Assembly (NCBI RefSeq): GCF_009727155.1
Contig: NZ_WNWM01000002.1
Location: 5,704,001 to 5,768,000 of the forward strand
Direction of reading: 5' to 3'
Length of the DNA: 64,000 nucleotides
Source of the DNA: Pseudoduganella dura
GTDB taxonomy: Bacteria; Pseudomonadota; Gammaproteobacteria; Burkholderiales; Burkholderiaceae_D
A program made the position numbers and the translations under genes. The notes under the pieces are model-generated. The model ran no database searches and was not told where the DNA came from. It worked only from the letters and a program-made list of their open reading frames with translations. This document shows positions 8,605 through 16,143 of this stretch, piece by piece; positions within the stretch are counted from its first letter, which is position 1, and each line of letters starts with the position of its first letter.

Positions 8605-9477
8605 TTACTGCAGCAGGGACATGACGAGCGACGACTGGCTGTTCGACTGCTTCAGCATCGCGGTGCCGGCTTGCAGCAGCATCTGGTTCGAGGTCATCGA
8701 AGCCGATTCCGTCGCGAAGTCGACGTCCATGATACGGCCGGTAGCGGCCTTGGTGTTGGTCGAGATGTTCGACAGGTTGCTGTTGACGTGATCCAGGCGG
8801 TTCGACACGGCACCCAGTTGCGAACGCAGTGCGGCGACATCGTTGATCGCGGTCGTCAGGTTGTCGATCGCCGTGTTGGCCGTGCCGTCGGCGGTCAGTT
8901 CCGTGCCGGCCACGCCAGCCGAACCGTCGTCCTTGAACATCGCGGTTGCGGTCGTGATCGAGGTGCTTGCGGTGCTTTGCTTGGTGCTGAAATCGGCGCC
9001 CAGGGTTTCCGACTTGTCGGCACCGATCTGGAACGTGATTTCCTTGCTCAGCTTGCCATCTTTGCTCAGCAGTGCGGTACCGCCGAACTTGGTGTTGCTG
9101 AAGATGTTGCCCAGTTCAGCGCCCAGCGAGTCGAATTCGGCTTGCATTGCCGTCTTGTCTTCGTCGGTCGAGGAGCCGTCGGCTGCCTGGGTTGCCAGAT
9201 CCTTCATGCGGTTCAGGATGTTGCTCGATTCGTCCAGCGCGCCTTCGGCGGTCTGCAGCATGGAGATCGAGTTCTGCGTGTTGCGCATGGCGACTTGCAT
9301 GCCGCTGGTCTGGGTCTTCAGACGGGTTGCGATCTGCAGGCCGGCGGAGTCGTCCATTGCGGAATTGATGCGATAGCCGGTCGACAGGCGGGTCATCGAG
9401 GTCGACAGGGTCGACTGGGTGTTCGACAGCGATTTTTGTGCGGACAGGGCAGCGACGTTGGTGTGAAGGCTCAGCAT
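8605..9477 (-). CDS. fliC: flagellin (filament protein), lateral-like
   Basis: 290 residues, a compact flagellin. The N-terminal D0/D1 segment (MLSLHTNVAALSAQKSLSNT, RLSTGYRINSAMDDSAGLQI) and the C-terminal D1/D0 segment (LGAVSNRLDHVNSNLSNIST, ending SNSQSSLVMSLLQ) are intact; the variable middle is only about 100 residues. A ribosome binding site CTGGAG precedes ATG 9477. The upstream 280 bp are AT-rich; no clear sigma-28 promoter was found. Close linkage to the export genes suggests it is the filament of this system. Confidence 0.92.
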   Translation of the reverse strand: MLSLHTNVAALSAQKSLSNTQSTLSTSMTRLSTGYRINSAMDDSAGLQIATRLKTQTSGMQVAMRNTQNSISMLQTAEGALDESSNILNRMKDLATQAADGSSTDEDKTAMQAEFDSLGAELGNIFSNTKFGGTALLSKDGKLSKEITFQIGADKSETLGADFSTKQSTASTSITTATAMFKDDGSAGVAGTELTADGTANTAIDNLTTAINDVAALRSQLGAVSNRLDHVNSNLSNISTNTKAATGRIMDVDFATESASMTSNQMLLQAGTAMLKQSNSQSSLVMSLLQ

Positions 9478-9705
9478 GTTAGTTACTCCAGTTGGGTTTG
9501 TCGGTTAGAGCAGCTTTCTGCGCTCTCATAGGTACAAGACGACCGTTCCCGCACGGACATTAAATTCCACATGGAAATTTTTAAGATTTTTTTGAAGTTT
9601 TTTTTCGAGGTCAAAAAGCCTAGATTTTTTGTCTTCATGTCCAGGCCATGATGGCGGCACGATTCCGTACGTGAAGAAACTGCAGCTTGCGCGAACGGCG
9701 CCCAT

Positions 9706-9730
9706 GAAAAAGCCGGGACGAGCCCGGCTT
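9706..9730 (-). terminator. rho-independent terminator after etfQO
   Basis: Minus strand AAGCCGGG-CTCG-TCCCGGCTT-like stem (9710-9730) followed by TTTTT, about 30 bp after the ETF-QO stop. Confidence 0.8.
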
Positions 9731-9758
9731 CGGTGTTGCGCTTGTTTGCGGTTGCTGA

Positions 9759-11426
9759 TTACATGTTCGGATAGTTCGGCCCGCCGCCGCCCTCCGGCGT
9801 GACCCACACGATGTTCTGCGTGGGATCCTTGATGTCGCACGTCTTGCAGTGCACGCAGTTCTGCGCGTTGATCTGCAGGCGGTCGGCGCCATCGTCGTTC
9901 TTCACGAACTCGTATACACCGGCCGGGCAGTAGCGCTGCTCGGGGCCGGCGTACTGGGCCAGGTTCACGTCCACCGGCACCGACGGGTTCTTCAGCGTCA
10001 GGTGGATCGGCTGGTCTTCGGCGTGGTTCGTGTTGGAGATGAATACCGACGACAGCTTGTCGAACGTGAGCTTGCCGTCCGGTTTTGGATAGACGATCGG
10101 CCGGTAGTTCGCGGCCGGCTTCAGGCATTCATGGTCGGCGTGGGAATGGTGCAGCGTCCACGGCGCCTTGCCGCGGAACACGATCTGGTCGATGCCGGTC
10201 ATGATCGAGCCGAACACCAGCCCCTTGTTCAGGTACTGCTTGACGTTGCGCGCCACGTGCAGTTCCTCGTGCAGCCAGGAATTCTCGAACGCGGCGGGGT
10301 AGGCCGCCAGTTCGTCGTGCTGCCGATTCGACGCCAGCGCGTCGACCAGCGCTTCGGCGGCCAGCATGCCGGACTTGATCGCCGTGTGGCTGCCCTTGAT
10401 GCGGCTCATGTTCAGGAAGCCGGCATCGCAGCCGATCAGCGCGCCGCCCGGGAAGACCAGCTTCGGCAGCGACTGCAGGCCGCCCGCCGTGATCGCGCGC
10501 GCGCCGTACGAAATGCGCTTGCCGCCTTCGAAGAAGGTGCGGATGGCCGGATGCGTCTTGTAGCGCTGGAACTCTTCGAAGGGCGACAGGTACGGGTTCT
10601 GGTAATTGAGTCCCACCACGTAGCCGACGACGACCTGGTTGTTTTCCAGGTGATACAGGAACGAGCCGCCGTACACATCGTGCGCCAGCGGCCAGCCGGA
10701 TGTGTGGATCACCAGGCCTGGCTGGTGCTTCGCCGGATCGATTTCCCACAGTTCCTTGATGCCGATGCCGTACGCCTGCGGGTCCTTGCCCTTGTTCAGG
10801 TCGTATTTCGCCATCAGCGTCTTGCCCAGGTGGCCGCGCGAGCCTTCGGCGAACAGCGTGTATTTGCCGTGCAGTTCCATGCCGAGCTGGAAATCGGCGC
10901 CCGGCTCGCCATCCCGCTTCACGCCCATGTTGCCGGTGGCCACGCCCTTGACGGAACCGTCCTCGTTGTACAGCACTTCGGCGGCGGGGAAGCCGGGGAA
11001 GATCTCGACTCCCAGCGCTTCGGCCTGCTGACCCAGCCAGCGCACCACGTTGCCGAGCGAAATGACGTAGTTGCCGTGGTTTTCCAGGCATTTCGGGATC
11101 GCGAAATTCGGCGTCCTGTAGGCACGGGTTTCGGACAGGAACAGCACCCGGTCCTCGGTCACGGGCGTATTGAGCGGCGCGCCGAGCGCTTTCCAGTCGG
11201 GAATCAGCTCGGTCAGCGCGCGCGGGTCCATCACGGCGCCCGACAGGATGTGCGCGCCGAGCTCGCCGCCTTTTTCCAGCACGACCACCGAAATCTCCTG
11301 GCCTTTCGCCTGGGCCAGCTGCTTGATGCGGATCGCGGCGGACAGGCCGGCCGGGCCGCCGCCGACGATCACCACGTCATACTCCATCGCTTCGCGTGGG
11401 CCGTACTGTTCAACGAGATTCGTCAT
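9759..11426 (-). CDS. etfQO: electron transfer flavoprotein-ubiquinone oxidoreductase
   Basis: 555 residues, the standard length. It passes electrons from reduced ETF (acyl-CoA and amino-acid dehydrogenases) to ubiquinone at the inner membrane. The FAD-binding Rossmann motif is DVVIVGGGPAGLSAAI at residues 17-32; the C-terminal 4Fe-4S domain has CPAGVYEF and CVHCKTCDIKDP. It is monocistronic here, with its own terminator. The residues before MEYDVV agree with the family, so ATG 11426 is kept although its ribosome binding site is weak. Confidence 0.96.
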   Translation of the reverse strand: MTNLVEQYGPREAMEYDVVIVGGGPAGLSAAIRIKQLAQAKGQEISVVVLEKGGELGAHILSGAVMDPRALTELIPDWKALGAPLNTPVTEDRVLFLSETRAYRTPNFAIPKCLENHGNYVISLGNVVRWLGQQAEALGVEIFPGFPAAEVLYNEDGSVKGVATGNMGVKRDGEPGADFQLGMELHGKYTLFAEGSRGHLGKTLMAKYDLNKGKDPQAYGIGIKELWEIDPAKHQPGLVIHTSGWPLAHDVYGGSFLYHLENNQVVVGYVVGLNYQNPYLSPFEEFQRYKTHPAIRTFFEGGKRISYGARAITAGGLQSLPKLVFPGGALIGCDAGFLNMSRIKGSHTAIKSGMLAAEALVDALASNRQHDELAAYPAAFENSWLHEELHVARNVKQYLNKGLVFGSIMTGIDQIVFRGKAPWTLHHSHADHECLKPAANYRPIVYPKPDGKLTFDKLSSVFISNTNHAEDQPIHLTLKNPSVPVDVNLAQYAGPEQRYCPAGVYEFVKNDDGADRLQINAQNCVHCKTCDIKDPTQNIVWVTPEGGGGPNYPNM

Positions 11427-11547
11427 AAGATTTTTATAGGAATTTGAAAACGGGAAAAATTAGCACGAGTGTGCTCTTTTTCCGCCGCAAATGCAACGGC
11501 ATTGTAGTAGATGTTCCCGTCTAATATGGGCGAATTGTGTAAGATAC

Positions 11548-11613
11548 GAGCAACACCGGAGCAACACCGGAGCAACACCGGAGCAACACCGGAGCAACAC
11601 CGGAGCAACACCA
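11548..11613. repeat. six tandem copies of an 11-bp unit
   Basis: GAGCAACACCG is repeated five times without change and a sixth time with the last base altered, between etfQO and the SDR gene, 94 bp before the SDR start. A period of 11 bp puts each copy on nearly the same face of the helix. No function can be read directly; slippage-prone array or protein-binding array are both possible. Confidence 0.9.
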
Positions 11614-11706
11614 TAGCAACGCCGAAGCGAACCTGGAACCGTCCCGAAGCGGGCGGGCCGTGAATGGCAATCGAGCGCGCAGTCGAACGAGAACAAGGAG
11701 CAAGCC

Positions 11707-12483
11707 GTGGGTATCGAAGTCAATTTTGAAGGCAAGATCGCACTCGTGACGGGCGCTTCCAGCGGCCTGGGGGCACGCTTCGCGAAGGTGCTGGCCAGCG
11801 CCGGCGCGCAGGTGGTACTGGCCTCGCGCCGCACCGAGCGCCTGAAGGAATTGCGCGCCGAGATCGAGGCCGATGGCGGCGCCGCCCACGTGGTGGCACT
11901 GGATGTGACGGACTACGCCAGCATCAAGTCGGCGATCGCGCACGCGGAGACGGAGGCGGGGCCGATCGACATCCTCGTCAACAACTCCGGCGTATCGACT
12001 ACCCAGCGGCTGGTGGACGTGACGCCGGAAGACTACAACTTCGTCATGGACACCAACCTGCGCGGCGCGTTCTTCGTGGCCCAGGAGGCGGCAAAGCGGA
12101 TGATCGCGCGCGCCAAGGGCGACCCGAAAAAGCAGCACCGGATCATCAACATCGCCTCCGTGGCCGGGCAGCGCGTGCTGCCGCAGATCGGCGTGTATTG
12201 CATGAGCAAGGCCGGCGTGATCCACATGACGAAGGCGATGGCGGTCGAATGGGGCCGCTACGGCATCAATACCAACGCGATCTGCCCCGGCTACATCTCC
12301 ACGGAGATCAACGAGGATTATTTCGCCAGCGAGCAGGGCAGGCGGCTGATCGAAATGCTGCCCCGCAAGCGGCCGGGCAAGCCGGAAGACCTCGATGGCC
12401 TGCTGCTGCTGCTGGCCGGCGAGGATGCGCACTTCATCAACGGCGCGGTGATATCGGCCGATGACGGGATGACGGCGCAGTGA
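11707..12483 (+). CDS. short-chain dehydrogenase/reductase (SDR)
   Basis: 258 residues from GTG 11707, with AAGGAG 8 bp upstream. Classical SDR: NAD(P) motif TGASSGLG (residues 16-23), NNSG in place of the common NNAG, catalytic serine in NIASVAG and Y-C-M-S-K (YxxxK). Arg at ASRR after beta-2 suggests NADP(H) preference. The substrate is not determinable; distant resemblance to FabG/gluconate-5-dehydrogenase type enzymes. It is convergent with the LysR gene and stands alone. Confidence 0.85.
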   Translation: MGIEVNFEGKIALVTGASSGLGARFAKVLASAGAQVVLASRRTERLKELRAEIEADGGAAHVVALDVTDYASIKSAIAHAETEAGPIDILVNNSGVSTTQRLVDVTPEDYNFVMDTNLRGAFFVAQEAAKRMIARAKGDPKKQHRIINIASVAGQRVLPQIGVYCMSKAGVIHMTKAMAVEWGRYGINTNAICPGYISTEINEDYFASEQGRRLIEMLPRKRPGKPEDLDGLLLLLAGEDAHFINGAVISADDGMTAQ

Positions 12484-12495
12484 CGGGCCGGCAGC

Positions 12496-13428
12496 CTACG
12501 GCTGCCCCGGGGCTTGCGCGCTTCGTGAAGAGTGCCGGGCCATCACGTCGACGATCCAGTCGATGAATACCCGCAGTTTCCGGCTCACGTGCCGGTTCGG
12601 CGGCCAGGCGACATAGAGCGGCATCGGGTCGATGTGCCAGGCTTCGAGCAGCGGCACCAGTTCGCCACGGGCCTGGTGCGCGCGCGCCATGTAGTCCGGC
12701 AGCCACAGCACTCCCAGCCCCGCCACGCCGGCCGCAAGGTAGGCATTGCCGTCGTCGATCCTCAGCATGTGGCGGCCCGCCACGCGCGCGGTCTCGCCGC
12801 CGTTGCGCATGAGGTAGGGAAGGGTGCCGCTGTCGGCGGACCAGCGGAACGCAACGATGCGGTGATGCGGCGCGCACAGTTCTTCCGGGTGCGCGGGCGT
12901 GCCCGCGCGTGCCAGGTAGGACGGGGCGGCATACACGCCAAGGCGCAGGTCGGCCACGCGGCGGGCCGTCAGCGAGCCATCCGCCAGTTCGCCGCCGCGC
13001 ACCACGCAATCGACGCTTTCGCCGATCAGGTCGACCTTGCGGTCGCTGGCGCCCATGTCGATCTCGATGTCGGGATACATGGCGTAGAAGCGTGGCAGTT
13101 CCGGCACCAGGACCAGCGTCGCCAGCGGGCTGGGCACATCCACGCGCAGGCGGCCTTTCGGCACCGCGGCCGCGCCGGGCAAGCCGTTTTCGATGTCGTC
13201 GAGTTCGGCGAGCAGGCGCACGGCGCGCTCGTAATAGGCCGCGCCGTCGGCCGTCACGTTGACCTGGCGGGTGGTGCGGTTCAGCAGCCGCACGCGCAGC
13301 CGCGCCTCGAGCTGCTGTACCAGTTGCGTCACCGTGGCCCGGCTCATGTGCAGTGTCTGCGCCGCTTTCGTGAAGCTGCCCGCCTCGACCACGCGCACGA
13401 AGGCCGTCATCGCATCAAACCGGTCCAT
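12496..13428 (-). CDS. LysR-family transcriptional regulator
   Basis: 310 residues. N-terminal winged helix-turn-helix (MDRFDAMTAFVRVVEAGSFT ... LHMSRATVTQLVQQLEARL) followed by the periplasmic-binding-like effector domain from about residue 90. The sequence style (one-gene LysR, RTTRQVNVTADG) fits the subgroup of the AaeR/DmlR type. It is divergent from a RidA gene across 121 bp that contains a dyad, so it probably controls that gene and itself. Confidence 0.92.
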   Translation of the reverse strand: MDRFDAMTAFVRVVEAGSFTKAAQTLHMSRATVTQLVQQLEARLRVRLLNRTTRQVNVTADGAAYYERAVRLLAELDDIENGLPGAAAVPKGRLRVDVPSPLATLVLVPELPRFYAMYPDIEIDMGASDRKVDLIGESVDCVVRGGELADGSLTARRVADLRLGVYAAPSYLARAGTPAHPEELCAPHHRIVAFRWSADSGTLPYLMRNGGETARVAGRHMLRIDDGNAYLAAGVAGLGVLWLPDYMARAHQARGELVPLLEAWHIDPMPLYVAWPPNRHVSRKLRVFIDWIVDVMARHSSRSAQAPGQP

Positions 13429-13444
13429 CCATTCTCCTCGACAT

Positions 13445-13463
13445 TGTTTGGATTATACAAACA
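13445..13463. promoter_or_regulatory. probable LysR-binding dyad
   Basis: Perfect inverted repeat TGTTTG, 7-bp spacer, CAAACA. The arms contain the T-N11-A core typical of LysR sites. It lies 17 bp before the LysR start and 87 bp before the RidA gene, the usual place for a shared autoregulatory site. Confidence 0.65.
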
Positions 13464-13549
13464 GACTTGTGTGAACCAGCCTGTTTATCCGCCCCGCGCG
13501 CGGCGGTACAGTCCCGTTGTCCCAAGCCGGGATTTCCAGGAGAGTCGTG

Positions 13550-13954
13550 ATGACTGTACGTGATGTCGTGTTTCCAGCGGGCCGCCAGGCCCTGTATGAA
13601 AAAAACCGCTATTCGCCGGCGGTCCGTTCGGGCGGATTCCTGTTCGTGTCGGGGCAGGTGGGCAGCCGCGAGGACGGTTCGCCCGAACCCGATCCGGACG
13701 CGCAGGTGCGCCGCGCGTTCGACAACCTGAACGCGGTGCTGCATGCGGCCGGGTGCGCGTTCGAGGACGTGGTGGACGTGACGTTGTTCATCGTCGATCC
13801 CGAAACGCATTTCGAGCGCATCTGGGGCGTGGCGCAGCAATACTGGGGCGCGGCGCCGTATCCCAACGCGACCGCCGTGGGCGTCACCTGGCTGTATGGT
13901 TTCCAGTTCGAGATCAAGGTGATCGCCAGGATTCCCGGCGATACCCCGGACTGA
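13550..13954 (+). CDS. RidA family protein
   Basis: 134 residues from ATG 13550, preceded by CAGGAGAG; upstream in-frame starts lack such a site. RidA/YjgF trimers hydrolyse reactive enamines/imines or act on related small substrates. The fold segments RSGGFLFVSGQVG and the C-terminal EIKVIARIP are typical. The position of the arginine seen in active imine deaminases cannot be assigned with certainty, so the exact activity is open. Divergent from and probably controlled by the LysR gene. Confidence 0.85.
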   Translation: MTVRDVVFPAGRQALYEKNRYSPAVRSGGFLFVSGQVGSREDGSPEPDPDAQVRRAFDNLNAVLHAAGCAFEDVVDVTLFIVDPETHFERIWGVAQQYWGAAPYPNATAVGVTWLYGFQFEIKVIARIPGDTPD

Positions 13955-13978
13955 CGCGGGCGCGCTGCGGCAAGCGGA

Positions 13979-14539
13979 TCAGCGCGTCATGCCTACCAGC
14001 TTGTGCACCAGCTCCGACGAGGTCGCGGCCGCGAACTTGCGCATCAGCTTCGCGCGGTGCATCTCCACCGTGCGCGGCGACAGCCCCGTTTCGCGGGCGA
14101 TCATCTTGCTCGTCTTGCCCTCGACGAGGAAGGCGGCGATCTCGCGTTCGCGCGGCGTGAGTTCGGCCGAGACGGGGCGCTTTTCGGACACATCCTCGAA
14201 CGTCCACACGCCGGCGCCGAGCGGGTCGGCGCAGTCGAGCGCGCGGCCGGTGACGTGGCACCAGAACAGCTCGCCGCTGGCGCGGCGCATGATGCGTTCG
14301 TCGGAGTAGCGGCCACGCGCGTTCATGATCGGAATGATGCGGTGGCCCGTGCGCAGGAATTCATCCATCGTGGGGTACAGCACGCAGAAGGACTGGCCGT
14401 CGAGCGTGCCGTGGGCATAGCCGAACATCTGCGTCAGCGCGTCGTTGCTGGACTGGATCACGCGGTTCACGGAAATGCACATACCCACCGGCGCGAACCG
14501 GAAGATGGTTTCATAATCGATCTCGTACGGGGCATTCAT
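13979..14539 (-). CDS. PAS-LuxR transcriptional regulator
   Basis: 186 residues. An N-terminal PAS domain (about 10-115: FRFAPVGMCISVNRVIQSSN, RRASGELFWCHVTGRAL) is joined to a C-terminal LuxR/GerE helix-turn-helix (LTPREREIAAFLVEGKTSKM ... GLSPRTVEMHRAKLMRKF). There is no receiver domain, so it senses a ligand or redox state directly. It is divergent from the CoA-transferase genes over 141 bp and may regulate them; that link is inference. Confidence 0.85.
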   Translation of the reverse strand: MNAPYEIDYETIFRFAPVGMCISVNRVIQSSNDALTQMFGYAHGTLDGQSFCVLYPTMDEFLRTGHRIIPIMNARGRYSDERIMRRASGELFWCHVTGRALDCADPLGAGVWTFEDVSEKRPVSAELTPREREIAAFLVEGKTSKMIARETGLSPRTVEMHRAKLMRKFAAATSSELVHKLVGMTR

Positions 14540-14680
14540 CGGGCTGTCTCGTGTCTTTTCTTGTGTGCAGGCGGTTACGTTACGGCCGTATTTCTACTGT
14601 ATTGTACTTTCCTTGCTGGTAACCTATTCTGGAACGCCACGTAGGCGGATGCCTAGCTTATCAAATATGGAGGGGGCACA

Positions 14681-15379
14681 ATGAACAAAGTATATCCGGA
14701 CGCGCAGTCCGCCTTGGCCGGCGTCGTGCAGGACGGGCAGACGATCGCCGTCGGCGGCTTCGGCCTGTGCGGCATTCCCGAGGCGCTGATCCTCGCGCTG
14801 CGCGACTCCGGCGTCAAGGGCCTGACCGCGATCTCGAACAATGCCGGCGTCGACGGCTTCGGCCTCGGCCAGCTGCTCGAAACGCGCCAGATCAGGAAGA
14901 TGATCGCCTCGTACGTCGGCGAGAACAAGGAATTCGCGCGCCAGTACCTGGCCGGCGAACTGGAACTGGAATTCACGCCGCAGGGCACGCTGGCCGAGAA
15001 GCTGCGCGCCGGCGGCGCCGGCATTCCGGCGTTCTTCACGAAGACCGGCGTGGGCACCATCGTTGCCGACGGCAAGGAAATCCGTGAATTCGACGGCGAG
15101 CAGTATGTGATGGAACGCAGCCTGGTGGCCGACGTGGCGCTGGTGAAGGCGTGGAAGGCCGACAAGGCGGGCAACCTCATCTTCCGCAAGACGGCCCGCA
15201 ACTTCAATCCGAACGTGGCCGCCTCCGGCAAGATCACGATCGTCGAAGTGGAGGAACTGGTGGAAATTGGCGAGATCGATCCGGACGCCGTGCATACCCC
15301 CGGCATCTTCGTGCACCGCATCGTGCACAACCCCCATCCGGAAAAACGCATCGAACAGCGCACCGTGCGCACCGCCTGA
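14681..15379 (+). CDS. scoA: 3-oxoacid CoA-transferase subunit A
   Basis: 232 residues with strong Shine-Dalgarno GGAGGGGG. Alpha subunit of a succinyl-CoA:3-ketoacid (or acetate-type) CoA transferase: glycine-rich [14 protein letters not shown] near residue 25 and [13 protein letters not shown] are family hallmarks. With subunit B it transfers CoA to acetoacetate or a related acid, giving the entry into the acetoacetyl-CoA pool. Subunit B begins 11 bp after its stop. Confidence 0.9.
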   Translation: MNKVYPDAQSALAGVVQDGQTIAVGGFGLCGIPEALILALRDSGVKGLTAISNNAGVDGFGLGQLLETRQIRKMIASYVGENKEFARQYLAGELELEFTPQGTLAEKLRAGGAGIPAFFTKTGVGTIVADGKEIREFDGEQYVMERSLVADVALVKAWKADKAGNLIFRKTARNFNPNVAASGKITIVEVEELVEIGEIDPDAVHTPGIFVHRIVHNPHPEKRIEQRTVRTA

Positions 15380-15389
15380 GGAGAAGAAC

Positions 15390-16040
15390 ATGGCATGGAC
15401 TCGTGATCAAATGGCCGCGCGCGCGGCCAAGGAGCTGCAGGACGGCTTCTACGTCAACCTGGGCATCGGCCTGCCCACGCTGGTGGCCAACTATGTGCCC
15501 ACCGATATCGAAGTATTCCTGCAATCGGAAAACGGCCTGCTCGGCATCGGCCCGTTCCCGACGGACGATGAAGTGGACGCCGACCTGATCAACGCCGGCA
15601 AGCAGACCGTGACGGCGCTGCCCGGCTCGGCGTATTTCAGCTCGGCCGATTCGTTCGGCATGATCCGCGGCGGCAAGATCAATCTCGCCATCCTGGGCGC
15701 GATGCAGGTGTCCGAGAAGGGCGACCTGGCGAACTGGATGATCCCCGGGAAGATGGTCAAGGGCATGGGCGGCGCGATGGACCTGGTGGCCGGCGTGAAG
15801 AAAGTGGTGGTGCTGATGGAACACGTGGCCACCGCGAAGGACGGCACCACGTCCCACAAGCTGCTCAAGCAGTGCGACCTGCCGCTGACGGGCGTGGGTG
15901 TCGTGGACCTGGTCATCACCGATCTGGGCGTGCTGGCGGTGACGGATACGGGCCTGAAGGTCATCGAACTGGCGCCGGACGTGACGAAGGAGCAGATCGC
16001 CGCGGCCACCGGCGTGGAGCTGGACCTGTCGGCCGTTTGA
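15390..16040 (+). CDS. scoB: 3-oxoacid CoA-transferase subunit B
   Basis: 216 residues from ATG 15390, preceded by GAGGAGAAG; the open frame reaching further upstream lies inside scoA. The catalytic glutamate that forms the glutamyl-CoA thioester is in [11 protein letters not shown] (about residue 46-56). G-I-G-L-P near residue 28 and [10 protein letters not shown] near the end are conserved. Pairs with scoA; a hydroxybutyrate dehydrogenase 4.6 kb away would supply acetoacetate. Confidence 0.92.
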   Translation: MAWTRDQMAARAAKELQDGFYVNLGIGLPTLVANYVPTDIEVFLQSENGLLGIGPFPTDDEVDADLINAGKQTVTALPGSAYFSSADSFGMIRGGKINLAILGAMQVSEKGDLANWMIPGKMVKGMGGAMDLVAGVKKVVVLMEHVATAKDGTTSHKLLKQCDLPLTGVGVVDLVITDLGVLAVTDTGLKVIELAPDVTKEQIAAATGVELDLSAV

Positions 16041-16086
16041 CGGCGCGCCCGCCGCGCAGCGGCGGTCGATGAGGGGGCGATAAAAC

Positions 16087-16117
16087 AGCCTTCCGGGTAC
16101 ATGCCCGGGAGGCTTTT
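16087..16117 (+). terminator. rho-independent terminator after scoAB
   Basis: AGCCTTCCGGG, loop TACATG, CCCGGGAGGCT then TTTTT. It lies between convergent scoB and the 726-residue gene and ends the scoAB transcript. Confidence 0.88.
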
Positions 16118-16143
16118 TCATTGGCGCCGGGGTTGGCGCCGGG

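Noticed and set aside
11548..11613. Short tandem repeats as a CRISPR array
   Set aside because: Units are 11 bp and directly adjacent, with no spacers and no cas genes nearby.
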